Shown piece by piece: positions 8,072 through 17,929 of a DNA stretch of 64,000 bases. The notes under the pieces are model-generated. The model was given only the letters and a program-made list of their open reading frames with translations, was not told the origin of the DNA and did not search any database. The position numbers and the translations under genes are program-made. The DNA is from Roseiarcus sp963770275. Lineage in GTDB: Bacteria > Pseudomonadota > Alphaproteobacteria > Rhizobiales > Beijerinckiaceae. Every line of letters starts with the position of its first letter. Position 1 is the first letter of the stretch. The stretch lies in the NCBI GenBank assembly GCA_963770275.1, contig CAVYPD010000029.1:77167-141166 (forward strand), in the 5' to 3' direction.

Positions 8072-8872
8072 GGGCGCTCGCCCCGCGCGAGCCGCGTCTC
8101 GATTGCGCCCACGACCGGCATCAGGTCGGCCACGCTGTCGACGACGTAGTGCGCGCCCGCGCGCTCGAGCTTATTCACCGCCGCCTTGCGCCGCTCTGCG
8201 AAGTCGTGAGAAGCAAGCGCCGCCGTGTCTTCGCGCGACAGTCCGAAACAATTGCCGCTGACGGATACACCGATCGTCCACGCGCCGCCGTTGATGCCCT
8301 CCGCGATTCCGACCTCCGTGTCATCGACCTTGATCACGCTCCAGGCGGGCCAAACCTTGAGATCGAGTAGCGTCTTGTAGAGCATGAAGGGCGTCGGCCG
8401 TCCGTCGGGCGTGTCGCCGGTGCAAACGAGACTGTCCGGCTTGAACCCTTGCGCCGCCGCGACCGGCAGGATCTCTGCCATGATCTCGCGCGTGTAGCCG
8501 GTCGACGAGCCGATCTTGACGCCCTGGCGCCTGAGCTCAGTGACGACCTCCGCGACGCCGGGAATGAGAGTCGCATAACGCGCCGCCACCGCGATGTTCT
8601 TCGGCACGAACACGGCGTAGACGGCGTCGATGTCCGCCTCGGTCGGCGCATGCCCGTGACGCTTCGTCCAAGCTTCGCGACGCGCGGCGAGCGCCATAAT
8701 GGCTTCGATATGCGGGCGCTTGGCCATGCCCATCGGGCCGCGCGCTTCTTCGATGGAGATTGAGACGCCGAACTCGCGCGAAGGTCTCCACGAACGCGCC
8801 CATCGGGGCGAGCGAGCCGTAATCGATGACCGTGCCGGCCCAGTCGAAAATGACAGCCTTGACGCGCTCCAT
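8068..8872 (-). CDS. phnX: Phosphonoacetaldehyde hydrolase PhnX (frameshifted)
   Basis: PhnX cleaves the C-P bond of phosphonoacetaldehyde to acetaldehyde and phosphate. The N-terminus is read from ATG 8872 (ribosome site AAGGAGG): MERVKAVIFDWAGTVIDYG holds the HAD nucleophile Asp, and the Schiff-base Lys is in MGMAKRPH. Later come GSSTGYTR and the metal-binding KVDDTEVGIAEG. The frame breaks after GAFVETFA: the current frame continues ARVRRLNL while the family-like EFGVSISIEEARGPMG lies one base over. One extra base at about 8775-8781 accounts for it. With the repair the protein is about 267 residues, normal for the family. Literal reading would leave a product lacking the nucleophile. The stop overlaps the GTG of the PLP gene. 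Confidence 0.85.
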
Positions 8873-8883
8873 TCCAGCCTCCT

Positions 8884-10056
8884 TCAATCGAAGAGCTCCG
8901 CGATCACTTCCTCGGCGATCGCAAACGATGTGCTTGCGCCAGTGCCGCTGGTGATCATCACGATGCGCAATCCCTCGCATGGGGCGTCGACAAGCATCAA
9001 TCGGTCGGGAGCGGAGGCGTAAGTGCCAGTCCAGCGCTCGACTACCTGCGGTCGCGCTCCGGCGAACACATGGGAATATTCATCGAGGATGAGATCATCG
9101 ACCGCTACAGGCGCGAAGGGGTCCGGCGTGGCCGCATAATGGTGCGAGTCCCCGACCACCAGAGTTCCGTCCGCGCTGCGAACGGCGATCAAGTGGACGC
9201 CCGCTTCGATATGCTCGCGCTGCTCGGCCTTAAGCCTTACGCGCAACGCCTGCGCAGCGGGCAATTCCGCATAGCCCAGATAACGGATCATGCCGAGATC
9301 GGACATGACGGGGGGCAAGCGCTCGTCGATGCGTTGCGGGCGCACGCGCAACATGTGGAGCTTGCAGCGGGTCAGACCGTATTGCGCCAGGCGGTCGGCG
9401 TGCAAGGTCGCGAAATCGTCGCCCGGGCAAACGATGATCGCCTCGGCCTCGATTGTCCCGCGGCTGGTCTCGAGCTTCGGCGGACACGCAGCGTGGACCA
9501 CCGTCTCGCGCATGAACGTCACCTTGAAGCGCTCGCTCAGCCAAACGGCGAGTTGGGGGATCGCCTCGCGCGATTCGACGCGCGCTTCGTGCGGACTATA
9601 GAGCGCGCCGGCGAATTCGTCCGCCCGCAGACCCGAGCCGTAGTTCTTCAGTTCACGTGGCTCGACGAGACGGCATTCGGCGCCCATGTCCGTTTGCAAG
9701 AACGCCTCGATGACCGCGCGCGCCTCGGCGCGCCTCGCGATCGTGAGCAGGCCGCGCTGGACGATCGGGATCTTCGCCGCATCGGCGATATCGAGCCAGA
9801 CCTCGACCGATCGCTTCGCGCGCCGCCAGCATGTCCCCGCCTGCTGGCCGGTCACCGTAATGAAGCCGAAGTTCCGGATCGACGCGCCGTTGGCTTGCGC
9901 GTCGCGGTCGATCACGACGACGCGCTTACCACGCCGGGCGGCGGCGAGCGCATGGGCCAGCCCGCAAATGCCTGCGCCGACGACCGCGAGATCGTATGAT
10001 TGCGACGTGGGCGTCACTCCTCGAACGGCGCTCTTGAGCTCGATCCGCGCAGGCAT
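8884..10056 (-). CDS. FAD-dependent amine oxidase of AEP clusters (PbfC/PbfD-like)
   Basis: The 390-residue glycine-oxidase-like flavoprotein has the dinucleotide-binding motif VVGAGICGLAHA at about 25-36 and a second FAD contact VVIDRDAQANGASIRNFGF. The C-terminal GTYASAPDRLML and SGTGASTSFAIAEE are typical of the TIGR03364 group that accompanies phosphonatase. Members studied in AEP clusters oxidise AEP or N-methyl-AEP to phosphonoacetaldehyde. It is first in the operon with phnX and the PLP gene, 11 bp before the PhnX start. Because no phnW is present here, this enzyme could be the route from AEP to the PhnX substrate. Substrate preference is not visible in sequence. Confidence 0.75.
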   Translation of the reverse strand: MPARIELKSAVRGVTPTSQSYDLAVVGAGICGLAHALAAARRGKRVVVIDRDAQANGASIRNFGFITVTGQQAGTCWRRAKRSVEVWLDIADAAKIPIVQRGLLTIARRAEARAVIEAFLQTDMGAECRLVEPRELKNYGSGLRADEFAGALYSPHEARVESREAIPQLAVWLSERFKVTFMRETVVHAACPPKLETSRGTIEAEAIIVCPGDDFATLHADRLAQYGLTRCKLHMLRVRPQRIDERLPPVMSDLGMIRYLGYAELPAAQALRVRLKAEQREHIEAGVHLIAVRSADGTLVVGDSHHYAATPDPFAPVAVDDLILDEYSHVFAGARPQVVERWTGTYASAPDRLMLVDAPCEGLRIVMITSGTGASTSFAIAEEVIAELFD

Positions 10057-10244
10057 TTTGCCTCACGCTCGCGCCCTGAACGCTCACTAGAACCCGCTTC
10101 CATGACAGCGCGTCAACAATCTTCGCTTTCGGATCGGCCGACCGGCGCGCTCTTGCGGCTGAGATCGCCGTTTGCGATGGAAACTGGGCGCGTCGTGGCG
10201 GCGAACCGCCGCCGCTCGATCATGCGCAAGGACCGTTTCAGCCG

Positions 10245-11118
10245 ATGACCCGTAAACGCGACCGTCGCTCAAGTCCGCCTTCCTTCGGATCGCGCAATCC
10301 GCCGCCCGCGGCCGCGGCGCCGAGGAAAGGGCAGGGCGCCGACGCCAAGCAGGCGCTCGCCCGCCCGGCCCCCCGCGATCGTACGGGCGAGCGGCGGGAA
10401 GCCAAGGTTTCGCTCATCTACGGCTTTCACAGCGTCGGGGCGGCGCTCAAAGCCCCGCGGCGCGAGCTTATCCGTCTCTACGCCACGGCCGCGGCTGCCG
10501 AGCGGCTCAGCGGCGAAATCGCCGCCCGCGGGCTCGAGACCCGGATCATGAGCGCCGGAGGAAATTTCGGCCCGCGCGCCGCGCGACGCGGTTCATCAGG
10601 GGCTCTTGCTCGAGGCGCGACCGCTCGCGCCAATCGATATCGCGGATTTGCCCGCGAACGGCTTGGTGCTGGTTCTCGATCAGATCACCGACCCGCACAA
10701 TGTCGGCGCGATCCTGCGCACCGGCGCCGCTTTTGCCGTCGACGCGCTCGTCACGACCGAGCGCCACTCGCCCGAATTCGCCGGAACTCTGGCGAAGTCG
10801 GCTTCCGGCGGGCTCGAGCATGTGCCGATTTGCAGCGTCACCAATCTGGCGCGGGCGCTCGCCGAGATGGGAGACATGGGCTATTGGCGTATCGGGCTCG
10901 ATTCGGAGGCGTCGGACCAGCTTGCAAATGAGACGATTTCACGCCCGCTGGCCTTGGTTCTCGGGGCCGAGGACAAGGGCCTGCGACGACTGACGCGCGA
11001 GCGATGCGATCGTCTGGCGCGCCTGGATCTCCCCGGCGCGATCAAAAGCCTCAATGTCTCGAACGCCTGCGCCATTGCGCTCGCGCTCGTCCATGAGCGG
11101 ATTTCCGTCCAGGCGTAG
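10245..11118 (+). CDS. rlmB: 23S rRNA (guanosine-2'-O-)-methyltransferase RlmB/TrmH family (frameshifted)
   Basis: This SPOUT methyltransferase of the RlmB type begins with a Pro/Arg-rich basic tail, followed by a substrate-binding domain starting SLIYGFHSVGAAL, and then the knotted catalytic domain with ITDPHNVGAILRTGAAF, LVLGAEDKGLRRLT and the knot motif IKSLNVSNACAIAL. The first frame reaches ETRIMSA and then goes wrong; the correct continuation EEISARAPRDAVHQG is one base over. One extra g at about 10557 (gccggagg for gccgagg) explains it, and the repaired length is about 290 residues. Start ATG 10245 closely follows a spacer without other genes. The call is firm; the exact guanosine modified is by family. 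Confidence 0.85.
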
Positions 11119-11137
11119 GCCGGGACTGGCGGCGCCC

Positions 11138-13052
11138 TCACTTCGTCAATGTATTAGCCGGCACAACCTTGGCATAGCTGAGATCGTAGGTCTTGTTGAG
11201 CAGGGGGTCGAGCGCAGTCCCTTCGGAGGCGTCGTAGATGCGCGGATGGCCGGAAGCGGTCCCAGGCGACACCTGGGCGGGCGGGGGGCCAGTGACGTCG
11301 GCGAGGGTGGTCGCGGCCAATGTCACCGTTCCCGTTCCATATTTGGCCTCGCGCGCCTTCTGATCAGCGAGCATGGCCGGTGAGAGCGGAGCGGACGCGA
11401 TGGGCCCTCCTCCTCCCGTCGCCGGCGGGTCGTCGTTCCCAAATGCGAAGCCTTCCGCCGGCGCATCGTTGACGCCGGAGACGACAAAGCCCAATTCTTC
11501 GATCGTCTTCGCGCCCGGACCGGCAAGTGACGCGAGCGCCGCATCCTTGGCGTTCCTGTCCGTGCCGATTTTGCTCAGATGAGCAAGAACCGAGGCCGAT
11601 GCGAGGTCCCTGCGCCGGCGCGGCGAGCGCGCCAAACTGCGGCGAGGAAGGAACAGAGGCAGGCCCGGAGTTTCCGTCCCCGCCCGCGAGAGTTTCTGGC
11701 GGCAAAACTTTGGGGCCAACGGCGACGGCCTTCGTTTCCTTGATCGATTTGACGCCTGGCGCGACGAGCGACGCCGCGTCTTTCGTGTTCCGGTCCGCGC
11801 CGATTTTGCCGAGCCGGGCGAGAACCGAGGGGGGAGCTTGTCCCTGCCCTGGCGCCACAAGGACGCCAAACTGAGACGGATCGACCGCGTCGATCGAACC
11901 GCGAATCGCGGGCCCGGTCACGTCCGGCGCGAGCTTGTCTTTGACGTCCTTTTCGATCTGGCGCCAGCGGGCGACATTTTTCTGATGTTGATCCAACGTT
12001 TCGGCGAATGCGTGCCCTCCGGTTCCGTCCGCCACGAAATAGAGGTCCTTGCTCCGCGCCGGTTTGGCGACGGCTTCAAGCGCCGCCTTGCCGGGGTTGC
12101 AAATCGGCCCCGGCGGCAGGCCGTCAATGAGGTAGGTGTTATAGGGCGTCGACTGGTTAAGGTCGGCTTTTGTGATGCTGCGGCCAAGCGTGCCCTTCCC
12201 CAGGGCCAGGCCGTAGACGATGGTCGGGTCGGAACCGAGCCGCATGTGCTTGTCAAGTCGATTGATGAACACCCCCGCGACCCGGGGCCGCTCTTCGGTC
12301 TTGCCCGTTTCTTTCTCGACGATCGAGGCGAGGGTCACCATTTCCCAGGGCGACTTGATCGGCAAATCCGGCGAGCGCGCCTTCCATATCTCCTCGACCG
12401 CCTTCGTCTGAGTCTTCGCCATGCGCGACAGAATCGACAGCCGCGTGTCGCCCCGCTCGAAATAGTAGGTATCGGGCATCAGAGAACCCTCGCGCGGGGG
12501 CTCCCTGACGTCGCCGGTCAAAACAGTATCCTCGCGGAGCCGGTCGACGACCTGTTCGCTGGTCAGCCCCTCGGGGATGGTGATCTTGTATCGAATCACG
12601 CGGTGCGAAATGAGCTCGTTTTCAATGTCGTTCATGCTCATGCCCGCCTTGAACGCGTACTCGCCACGTTTCAGGGCGCCGCGATTGCCGTCGAGCACGG
12701 TGAGAAGGTTGAACCACATCGCGCTGTCGATAACGCCCGCGCGCTCAAGTTGATCGGCGATGCCGGCGGCGTCATCCTCACGCATGATCATGACCACTTT
12801 GTCCTCGGTGAGTGGCCCAGGGCTCCGCGCCTCCTTCATGAGCCAAACCAGCCCGCCGACCGTCGCGAGTGCTCCGAGAAGGACGAAAGTGAGCAATCCG
12901 CTCAGGCTCGACAAACCCATCCGGCGCGGCTTGCGTGGCGGTTTGGCCGGCGGCGGAGCCGGATCGTTCAGCGTGGGTTTCGTTGCGCGGCCGAACAGGC
13001 TTACGCGCGGCCGAGGGGCGTCTCCGTCGCCGGAATCGGGATCTCCGCTCAT
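11138..13052 (-). CDS. mltG: Endolytic murein transglycosylase MltG (frameshifted near C-terminus)
   Basis: MltG cuts nascent glycan strands at the inner membrane and helps set chain length. The sequence shows a cytoplasmic N-tail, one membrane segment (SGLLTFVLLGALATVGGLVWL, about residues 50-70), a LysM-like part and the YceG domain with the catalytic Glu in TLASIVEKETG and then RLGSDPTIVYGL. After the family core (about residue 385) an unusual extension carries two copies of a motif, SVLARLGKIGADRNTKDAA and SVLAHLSKIGTDRNAKDAA. The second copy is in another frame; one extra base at about 11606-11611 separates them. The repaired protein ends at 11138 (about 637 residues), well beyond the usual 330-400. 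It follows fabF on the same strand, the common alphaproteobacterial order. Confidence 0.85.
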
Positions 13053-13194
13053 GTCTCTTGCCGCTTTTTCGCCTTCCGCCGCTGATGCCGCAGTCCAAGT
13101 CCCGCGCGAGGCTGCGCCACCGGACGCGCGCTTGGGCCGAGCTTAGCCGACCGGGCGCCTCAGGGAAACACCCAATCGCCCGGGGTCCGCGCGG

Positions 13195-14463
13195 TCAGTG
13201 CAGCGCGCTGAAGACAAGCGAGGCGTTGGTGCCGCCGAAGCCGAAGGAATTGGACAGCGTCGCCTGGATTGGCCGCTTGCGCGCCACATGGGGCGCAAGA
13301 TCGATCGCGGTCTCGACGGAGGGGTTATCAAGATTAAGCGTCGGCGGCGCGACCTGGTCGCGGATGGCGAGGACCGAGAAGATCGCCTCCACCGCGCCCG
13401 CCGCGCCAAGGAGATGGCCGGTCGCCGACTTTGTCGAGGACATGGTCGCCTTGGCGGCCGAATTGCCGAGCAGGCGCTCGACCGCGTGCAATTCGATCTC
13501 GTCGCCGATCGGGGTCGAAGTGCCGTGCGCGTTGACGTAGTCAATGTCCGAGGGGGAGAGCTCGGCGCGCTTGAGCGCCGCGCTCATGGCGCGAAAGGCG
13601 CCGTCGCCATCGGGCGCGGGCGCGGTGATGTGGTAGGCGTCGCCAGACAGGCCGTAACCGGTCAGTTCGGCGTAGATACGCGCCCCGCGAGCCTTGGCGT
13701 GCTCGAGTTCCTCAAGCACCACGCATCCGGCGCCTTCGCCCATCACGAACCCGTCGCGATCGCGGTCATAAGGTCGCGAGGCCTGCTTCGGCTTGTCGTT
13801 GAAGCCGGTCGACAAGGCGCGACAGGCGGAGAAGCCCGCGAGCGCGAGCCGGTTGACCGCCGATTCAGCGCCGCCAGCGACCATCACATTGGCGTCGCCA
13901 AGGGCGATCAGCCGCCCGGCGTCGCCAATCGCGTGCGCGCCGGTCGAGCATGCCGTGACCACTGCGTGGTTGGGGCCCTTTAGATTGTGGGCGATCGAAA
14001 CCTGTCCGCTCAGGAGGTTGATAAGCCGTCCGGGAATGAAGAACGGCGAGATCCGGCGCGGTCCTTTTTCGTGCAGGGTGACCGATGCGTCGTAGATGCC
14101 GCCGAGCCCCCCGATCCCTGAGCCAAACAGGACTCCGGTCTCGATCTCCTCGTCGTAGGACTTGGGGCTCCAGCTGGCGTCGCGTAGCGCCTGCGTCGCG
14201 GCGCTCATGCCATAAATGATGAAGTCGTCGACGCGGCGCTGCTCCTTAGGATCCATCCAGTCGTCTGGATGGAAGGCGTCCGGGTCGCTGCCGCGCGGCA
14301 CTTGCGCGGCGACTTTGCAAGGGAGATCGGAAACGTCGAAGTTCTCGACCCGGGCTAATCCCAACTCGCCGGCGAGAAGCCGGCGCCAGGTCGCCTCGAC
14401 CCCGCATGCCATCGGGGAAACCATCCCAAGGCCTGTAACGACGACGCGCCTCAATTGTCCCAT
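13195..14463 (-). CDS. fabF: 3-oxoacyl-[ACP] synthase II FabF
   Basis: This condensing enzyme extends acyl-ACP with malonyl-ACP in fatty-acid synthesis. It has 422 residues with the Cys-His-His triad: nucleophile in VVTACSTGAHAIG (about residue 172), then NAHGTSTPIGD and the KSATGHLLGAAG loop. The terminal GFGGTNASLVF is typical. It lies downstream of acpP and fabG on the same strand, with mltG following, the standard order in alphaproteobacteria. The start ATG 14463 gives MGQLRRVVVTGLGMVSP, matching family N-termini. Confidence 0.94.
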   Translation of the reverse strand: MGQLRRVVVTGLGMVSPMACGVEATWRRLLAGELGLARVENFDVSDLPCKVAAQVPRGSDPDAFHPDDWMDPKEQRRVDDFIIYGMSAATQALRDASWSPKSYDEEIETGVLFGSGIGGLGGIYDASVTLHEKGPRRISPFFIPGRLINLLSGQVSIAHNLKGPNHAVVTACSTGAHAIGDAGRLIALGDANVMVAGGAESAVNRLALAGFSACRALSTGFNDKPKQASRPYDRDRDGFVMGEGAGCVVLEELEHAKARGARIYAELTGYGLSGDAYHITAPAPDGDGAFRAMSAALKRAELSPSDIDYVNAHGTSTPIGDEIELHAVERLLGNSAAKATMSSTKSATGHLLGAAGAVEAIFSVLAIRDQVAPPTLNLDNPSVETAIDLAPHVARKRPIQATLSNSFGFGGTNASLVFSALH

Positions 14464-14629
14464 GCCTGCACTCTAGCTGTTCCCGCCCGCGAATCTTGGC
14501 CCCAACCAATTGGCGCCAATTGGAATGCGGCGACCAACACGACAAGGGCCGGACGAGACGCCCGGCCCGCACTCAAGGAAAAAAACGTCTCGACGAAGGC
14601 TGGCCGGGCCAGCTCGCCGCGTTGCGCAC

Positions 14630-14872
14630 CTATTTCTTGGTCGACGCCTTTTCAAGATACTTGACCGCGTCGCCGACGGTTACAATGGTTTCGGCTTGGT
14701 CGTCGGGAATCTCGACCCCGAATTCTTCTTCAAACGCCATCACCAACTCAACCGTGTCGAGCGAGTCGGCGCCCAGATCGTCGATGAAATTGGCGGTGTC
14801 GACGACTTTGTCGGCCTCCACGCCGAGATGTTCTACGACAATCTTTTTTACGCGCTCTGCGACATCGGTCAT
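14630..14872 (-). CDS. acpP: Acyl carrier protein
   Basis: The 80-residue acidic protein carries the phosphopantetheine attachment Ser in GADSLDTVELVMAFEEEF (Ser at about residue 36-37). It shuttles growing acyl chains between the Fab enzymes. It begins MTDVAERVKKIV, normal for the family, and lies between fabG and fabF with spacers of 267 bp and 166 bp, so it may have its own promoter for high expression. No promoter motif was confirmed. Confidence 0.95.
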   Translation of the reverse strand: MTDVAERVKKIVVEHLGVEADKVVDTANFIDDLGADSLDTVELVMAFEEEFGVEIPDDQAETIVTVGDAVKYLEKASTKK

Positions 14873-15139
14873 CTCATCTTTTCCCTTATGTATCGGGCTT
14901 TGCCGCCCGACCTGTGATCAATTCCCCGGTCGACCCCGCCGTAGGCAAGGCCCATCAGTCGGGCGCCCACGCCCCGCCTTGGTGCGGTCACAGGATCGCT
15001 CGGGTTCGCCGACGCCGACGCTTGGATGAAGCGCCCCTCCCGCGCCCTGCGACAAACGGGGTCGATAGCATATCTTTTTCGGCAACGCGAGAGGGCGCAA
15101 AACCCGTCGCCCCGCGGTCTTGCGGGCGAGTCCGAGCCA

Positions 15140-15877
15140 TCAGATCATCGCCATTCCGCCGTTCACATGCAGCGTCTGCCCGGTCATGTAAGCCGATTCG
15201 GAACTCGCTAAATACACGGCCGCCGCGCCAATTTCCTTGTCGGAACCGAAACGTCCAGTCGGGATCGTGGCGAGGATCGTGTCGCGCTGTTTTTCGGCCA
15301 AAACCCGGGTCATTGGACTGTCGATGAAGCCGGGGGCGATGCAATTGACGGTGATGCCCCGCGTGGCGACCTCGGCGGCGAGCGCCTTGGACATGCCGAT
15401 CATGCCGGCTTTCGCAGCCGCGTAATTCCCTTGCCCCGCATTGCCTTGGACGCCGACAACCGAGGTTATGTTTATGATTCGGCCAAAGCGCCGTTTCAGC
15501 ATGCCCTTGAGCGAGGCGCGCGACAGTCGGAAGGCCGCGGTCAGATTGATCGCAAGCACGGTGTCCCAGTCCTCGTCCTTCATGCGAATGAAGAGACTGT
15601 CGCGGGTGACCCCCGCGTTGTTGACGAGAATATCGATCGGTCCGAGCGCGCTTTCAACGGCCGGGATCAGCGCTTCCACCGCCGCCCTGTCGCAGAGGTC
15701 GCAAGGCGCCGCATGCATCCGGGTCTCCAGCTCGGCGGCGAGCGTGTCCAACGCTTCTCGCCGGGTGCCGGTGAGTGCGACCGAGGCGCCCTGTGCATGC
15801 AGAGCGCGCGCGATCGCTTGTCCGAGGCCGCCCGACGCGCCGGTGACGAGCGCAGTTCTTCCTGTCAGATCGAACAC
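15140..15877 (-). CDS. fabG: 3-oxoacyl-[ACP] reductase FabG
   Basis: This 245-residue short-chain dehydrogenase reduces beta-ketoacyl-ACP with NADPH. The NADP motif is VTGASGGLGQAIA (about residues 11-23), followed by NNAGVTRDSLF, the catalytic Ser region and YAAAKAG with Tyr and Lys (about 150-156). Full family length. It sits 22 bp downstream of fabD, consistent with a fabD-fabG-acpP-fabF order on the minus strand. Confidence 0.94.
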   Translation of the reverse strand: MFDLTGRTALVTGASGGLGQAIARALHAQGASVALTGTRREALDTLAAELETRMHAAPCDLCDRAAVEALIPAVESALGPIDILVNNAGVTRDSLFIRMKDEDWDTVLAINLTAAFRLSRASLKGMLKRRFGRIINITSVVGVQGNAGQGNYAAAKAGMIGMSKALAAEVATRGITVNCIAPGFIDSPMTRVLAEKQRDTILATIPTGRFGSDKEIGAAAVYLASSESAYMTGQTLHVNGGMAMI

Positions 15878-15899
15878 CAGCGTCCCTCCGGTCGGATTC

Positions 15900-16862
15900 T
15901 CAGGGCTGCGCCGAAGCGCGGAAGGCGGAGAGGTCGGCGGGCGCGCCGATGCTGATCGTCGTCGCGCCCGTCACGATTCGCTTGATAAGGCCGGTCAAAA
16001 CCTTGCCAGAGCCCAGTTCGATGAACCGGGTCACTCCGTGCGCGCTCATATAAGTCACGCTGTCGCGCCAGCGAACGGTCGCGGTCACTTGGGCGACAAG
16101 GCCGGATCGGATCGTGTCCGGGTTTGTGACGGCCTCGGCTTCGACATTCGAGACAAGCGGCGGCGTGGGGGGACGAATGGTGACGTCCTTCAGCGCTTCC
16201 TCCATCGCCTCCGCGGCCGGCTGCATGAGCGCGCAATGAAACGGCGCCGAGACGGGCAGAAGCAACGCCCGTTTTGCGCCGGCGAGCTTGGCGAGCTCGA
16301 TTGCGCGCTCGACCGCGGCGACCGTGCCTGAGACGACGACCTGACCGCCGCCGTTGTCGTTGGCGGCCTGGCAGATCGCGCCGGTGAGGTAGAGGTCGCT
16401 CGCCGCTTGTGTCGCGATCTTCACCACCACCCCAAAGTCGAGGCCGAGGATGGCGGCCATCGCGCCTTCGCCCACCGGGACCGCCTTCTGCATTGCCGCG
16501 CCGCGCAGGCGCAAGAGACGCGCCGTGTCTTCGAGAGTGAGTGAATCGGCCGCGCAAAGCGCCGAATATTCGCCGAGCGAATGCCCGGCGACATAGGCCG
16601 CCTCCGAATAGGGGTTGAAGCCAGTCTCGGTCTCCAAGACCCTGAGCGTCGCGATGCTTGTGGCCATGAGCGCGGGCTGGGCGTTCGCGGTCAGCGTGAG
16701 TTGATCCTCAGGCCCCTCGAACATCAAATGGGAAAGCTTCTGGTCCAAGGCGCCGTCGACGCGGTTGAAAATCTCCCGCGCGACGCGAAACTCGTCTGCC
16801 AGCGCCTTTCCCATGCCGACCGCCTGGGAACCTTGACCGGGAAACACCAAGGCCGTCTTCAT
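15900..16862 (-). CDS. fabD: Malonyl-CoA:ACP transacylase FabD
   Basis: FabD loads malonate from CoA onto ACP. I start it at ATG 16862 (MKTALVFPGQGSQAVGMG), where the family begins; the frame is open further upstream but that part is not family-like. The nucleophile Ser lies in AGHSLGEYSAL (about residue 90-100), and the catalytic His in SAPFHCALM. The protein has 320 residues. It heads the fatty-acid block on this strand. Confidence 0.93.
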   Translation of the reverse strand: MKTALVFPGQGSQAVGMGKALADEFRVAREIFNRVDGALDQKLSHLMFEGPEDQLTLTANAQPALMATSIATLRVLETETGFNPYSEAAYVAGHSLGEYSALCAADSLTLEDTARLLRLRGAAMQKAVPVGEGAMAAILGLDFGVVVKIATQAASDLYLTGAICQAANDNGGGQVVVSGTVAAVERAIELAKLAGAKRALLLPVSAPFHCALMQPAAEAMEEALKDVTIRPPTPPLVSNVEAEAVTNPDTIRSGLVAQVTATVRWRDSVTYMSAHGVTRFIELGSGKVLTGLIKRIVTGATTISIGAPADLSAFRASAQP

Positions 16863-16979
16863 GGTCTGGTTTCCCCGAATGAACGCGATAGGGCGACCTG
16901 GCTCGCGCCCGGGCGCGGCGGGCGGTGACACGGCGCAGGCGGCGCTGTCAAGCGCAAGATCACCAAGGAAAAAAAGTGA

Positions 16980-17924
16980 TTAAGTCGGCTCCCGGCCGCG
17001 AATTCCGTACCGAAACGGGTCCAGAGCGTCCTGCACCAGCTTGCTTTCGGCGCAGATGAACGCGCGTCCGCTAATGCGCGGGAGAACGCCGCCAGTCGGC
17101 CCCGGTTCGAAGCTGGCGCGAAAGAGGCTGCCGATAATGCTTTCCTGCACCCAGACTTCGCCGGGCTGCAACTTTCCCTCGGCGTGGAGGCAAGCAAGCT
17201 TTGCGCTGGTTCCCGTTCCGCAGGGCGACCGGTCGTAGGCCCCGCCGGGGCAAAGGACGAAATTGCGGCTGTTTGCGTCGCTCGATCGCGCGGGGCCGAA
17301 GAACTCGACATGGTCGATCAAGGCGCCGTCCTTGCCGCGCACGCCTTGGGCTTGGAGCGCGTCTTGAATGGCGGTGGCGGCCACCGTCAACGGACCCACG
17401 TTCGCAAATTCGAGATCGCAAGGCGCGTTTGGAGTGAGGAAGAACCAATTGCCGCCCCAGGCGACGTCGCCGCGAACGGCGCCCAGACCCGGAACCTCGA
17501 CCTTAACCGCTGCGGCGAAACGGTAGCTCTCGACATTTTCGACCGTCGCCGTGCACTCGTCGATCAGTTCCACGCCGACCACGCCGACCGGGGTCTCGAA
17601 GCGATGGCGTCCGGGCTTGAGCCGTCCCATATGCACGAGCGTCACGGCGAGGCCGATCGTCCCGTGGCCGCACATGCCGATATAGCCGACGTTGTTGAAG
17701 TAGATGACGCCCGCTGCGCATGACTTGTCGTGCGGCTCGCACAGAAGCGCCCCGACGATCGCGTCATGCCCGCGCGGCTCGTTGACGGCGAAGCGGCGGA
17801 AATGATCGAACTCGCGGGCAAAGCGGGTGCGGCGTCCGGCGAGCGGGCCGTCGCCAAGCGGCGGTCCCCCCTCGACGATCACACGGGTGGGCTCGCCCTC
17901 TGTGTGGGAATCGATGACTCGCAC
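16980..17924 (-). CDS. lhpA: 4-hydroxyproline 2-epimerase (proline racemase family)
   Basis: The 314-residue protein has both catalytic cysteines of hydroxyproline epimerases: MCGHGTIG (about residue 90) and SPCGTGTSAK (about 235). Proline racemase-fold enzymes with Cys/Thr in the second motif, rather than Cys/Cys, can be dehydratases; here both Cys are present, so an epimerase converting trans-4-hydroxy-L-proline to cis-4-hydroxy-D-proline is indicated. MRVIDSHTEGEPTRVI at the N-terminus is typical. The next gene upstream is a hydroxyproline-pathway deaminase only 5 bp away, which supports the role. The oxidase and semialdehyde dehydrogenase of the pathway are not in this window. Confidence 0.85.
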   Translation of the reverse strand: MRVIDSHTEGEPTRVIVEGGPPLGDGPLAGRRTRFAREFDHFRRFAVNEPRGHDAIVGALLCEPHDKSCAAGVIYFNNVGYIGMCGHGTIGLAVTLVHMGRLKPGRHRFETPVGVVGVELIDECTATVENVESYRFAAAVKVEVPGLGAVRGDVAWGGNWFFLTPNAPCDLEFANVGPLTVAATAIQDALQAQGVRGKDGALIDHVEFFGPARSSDANSRNFVLCPGGAYDRSPCGTGTSAKLACLHAEGKLQPGEVWVQESIIGSLFRASFEPGPTGGVLPRISGRAFICAESKLVQDALDPFRYGIRGREPT

Positions 17925-17929
17925 GGCGC

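Noticed and set aside
8884..9999. Plus-strand open frames opposite the FAD oxidase
   Set aside because: The minus strand has clear FAD motifs; the opposite frames show no family residues.
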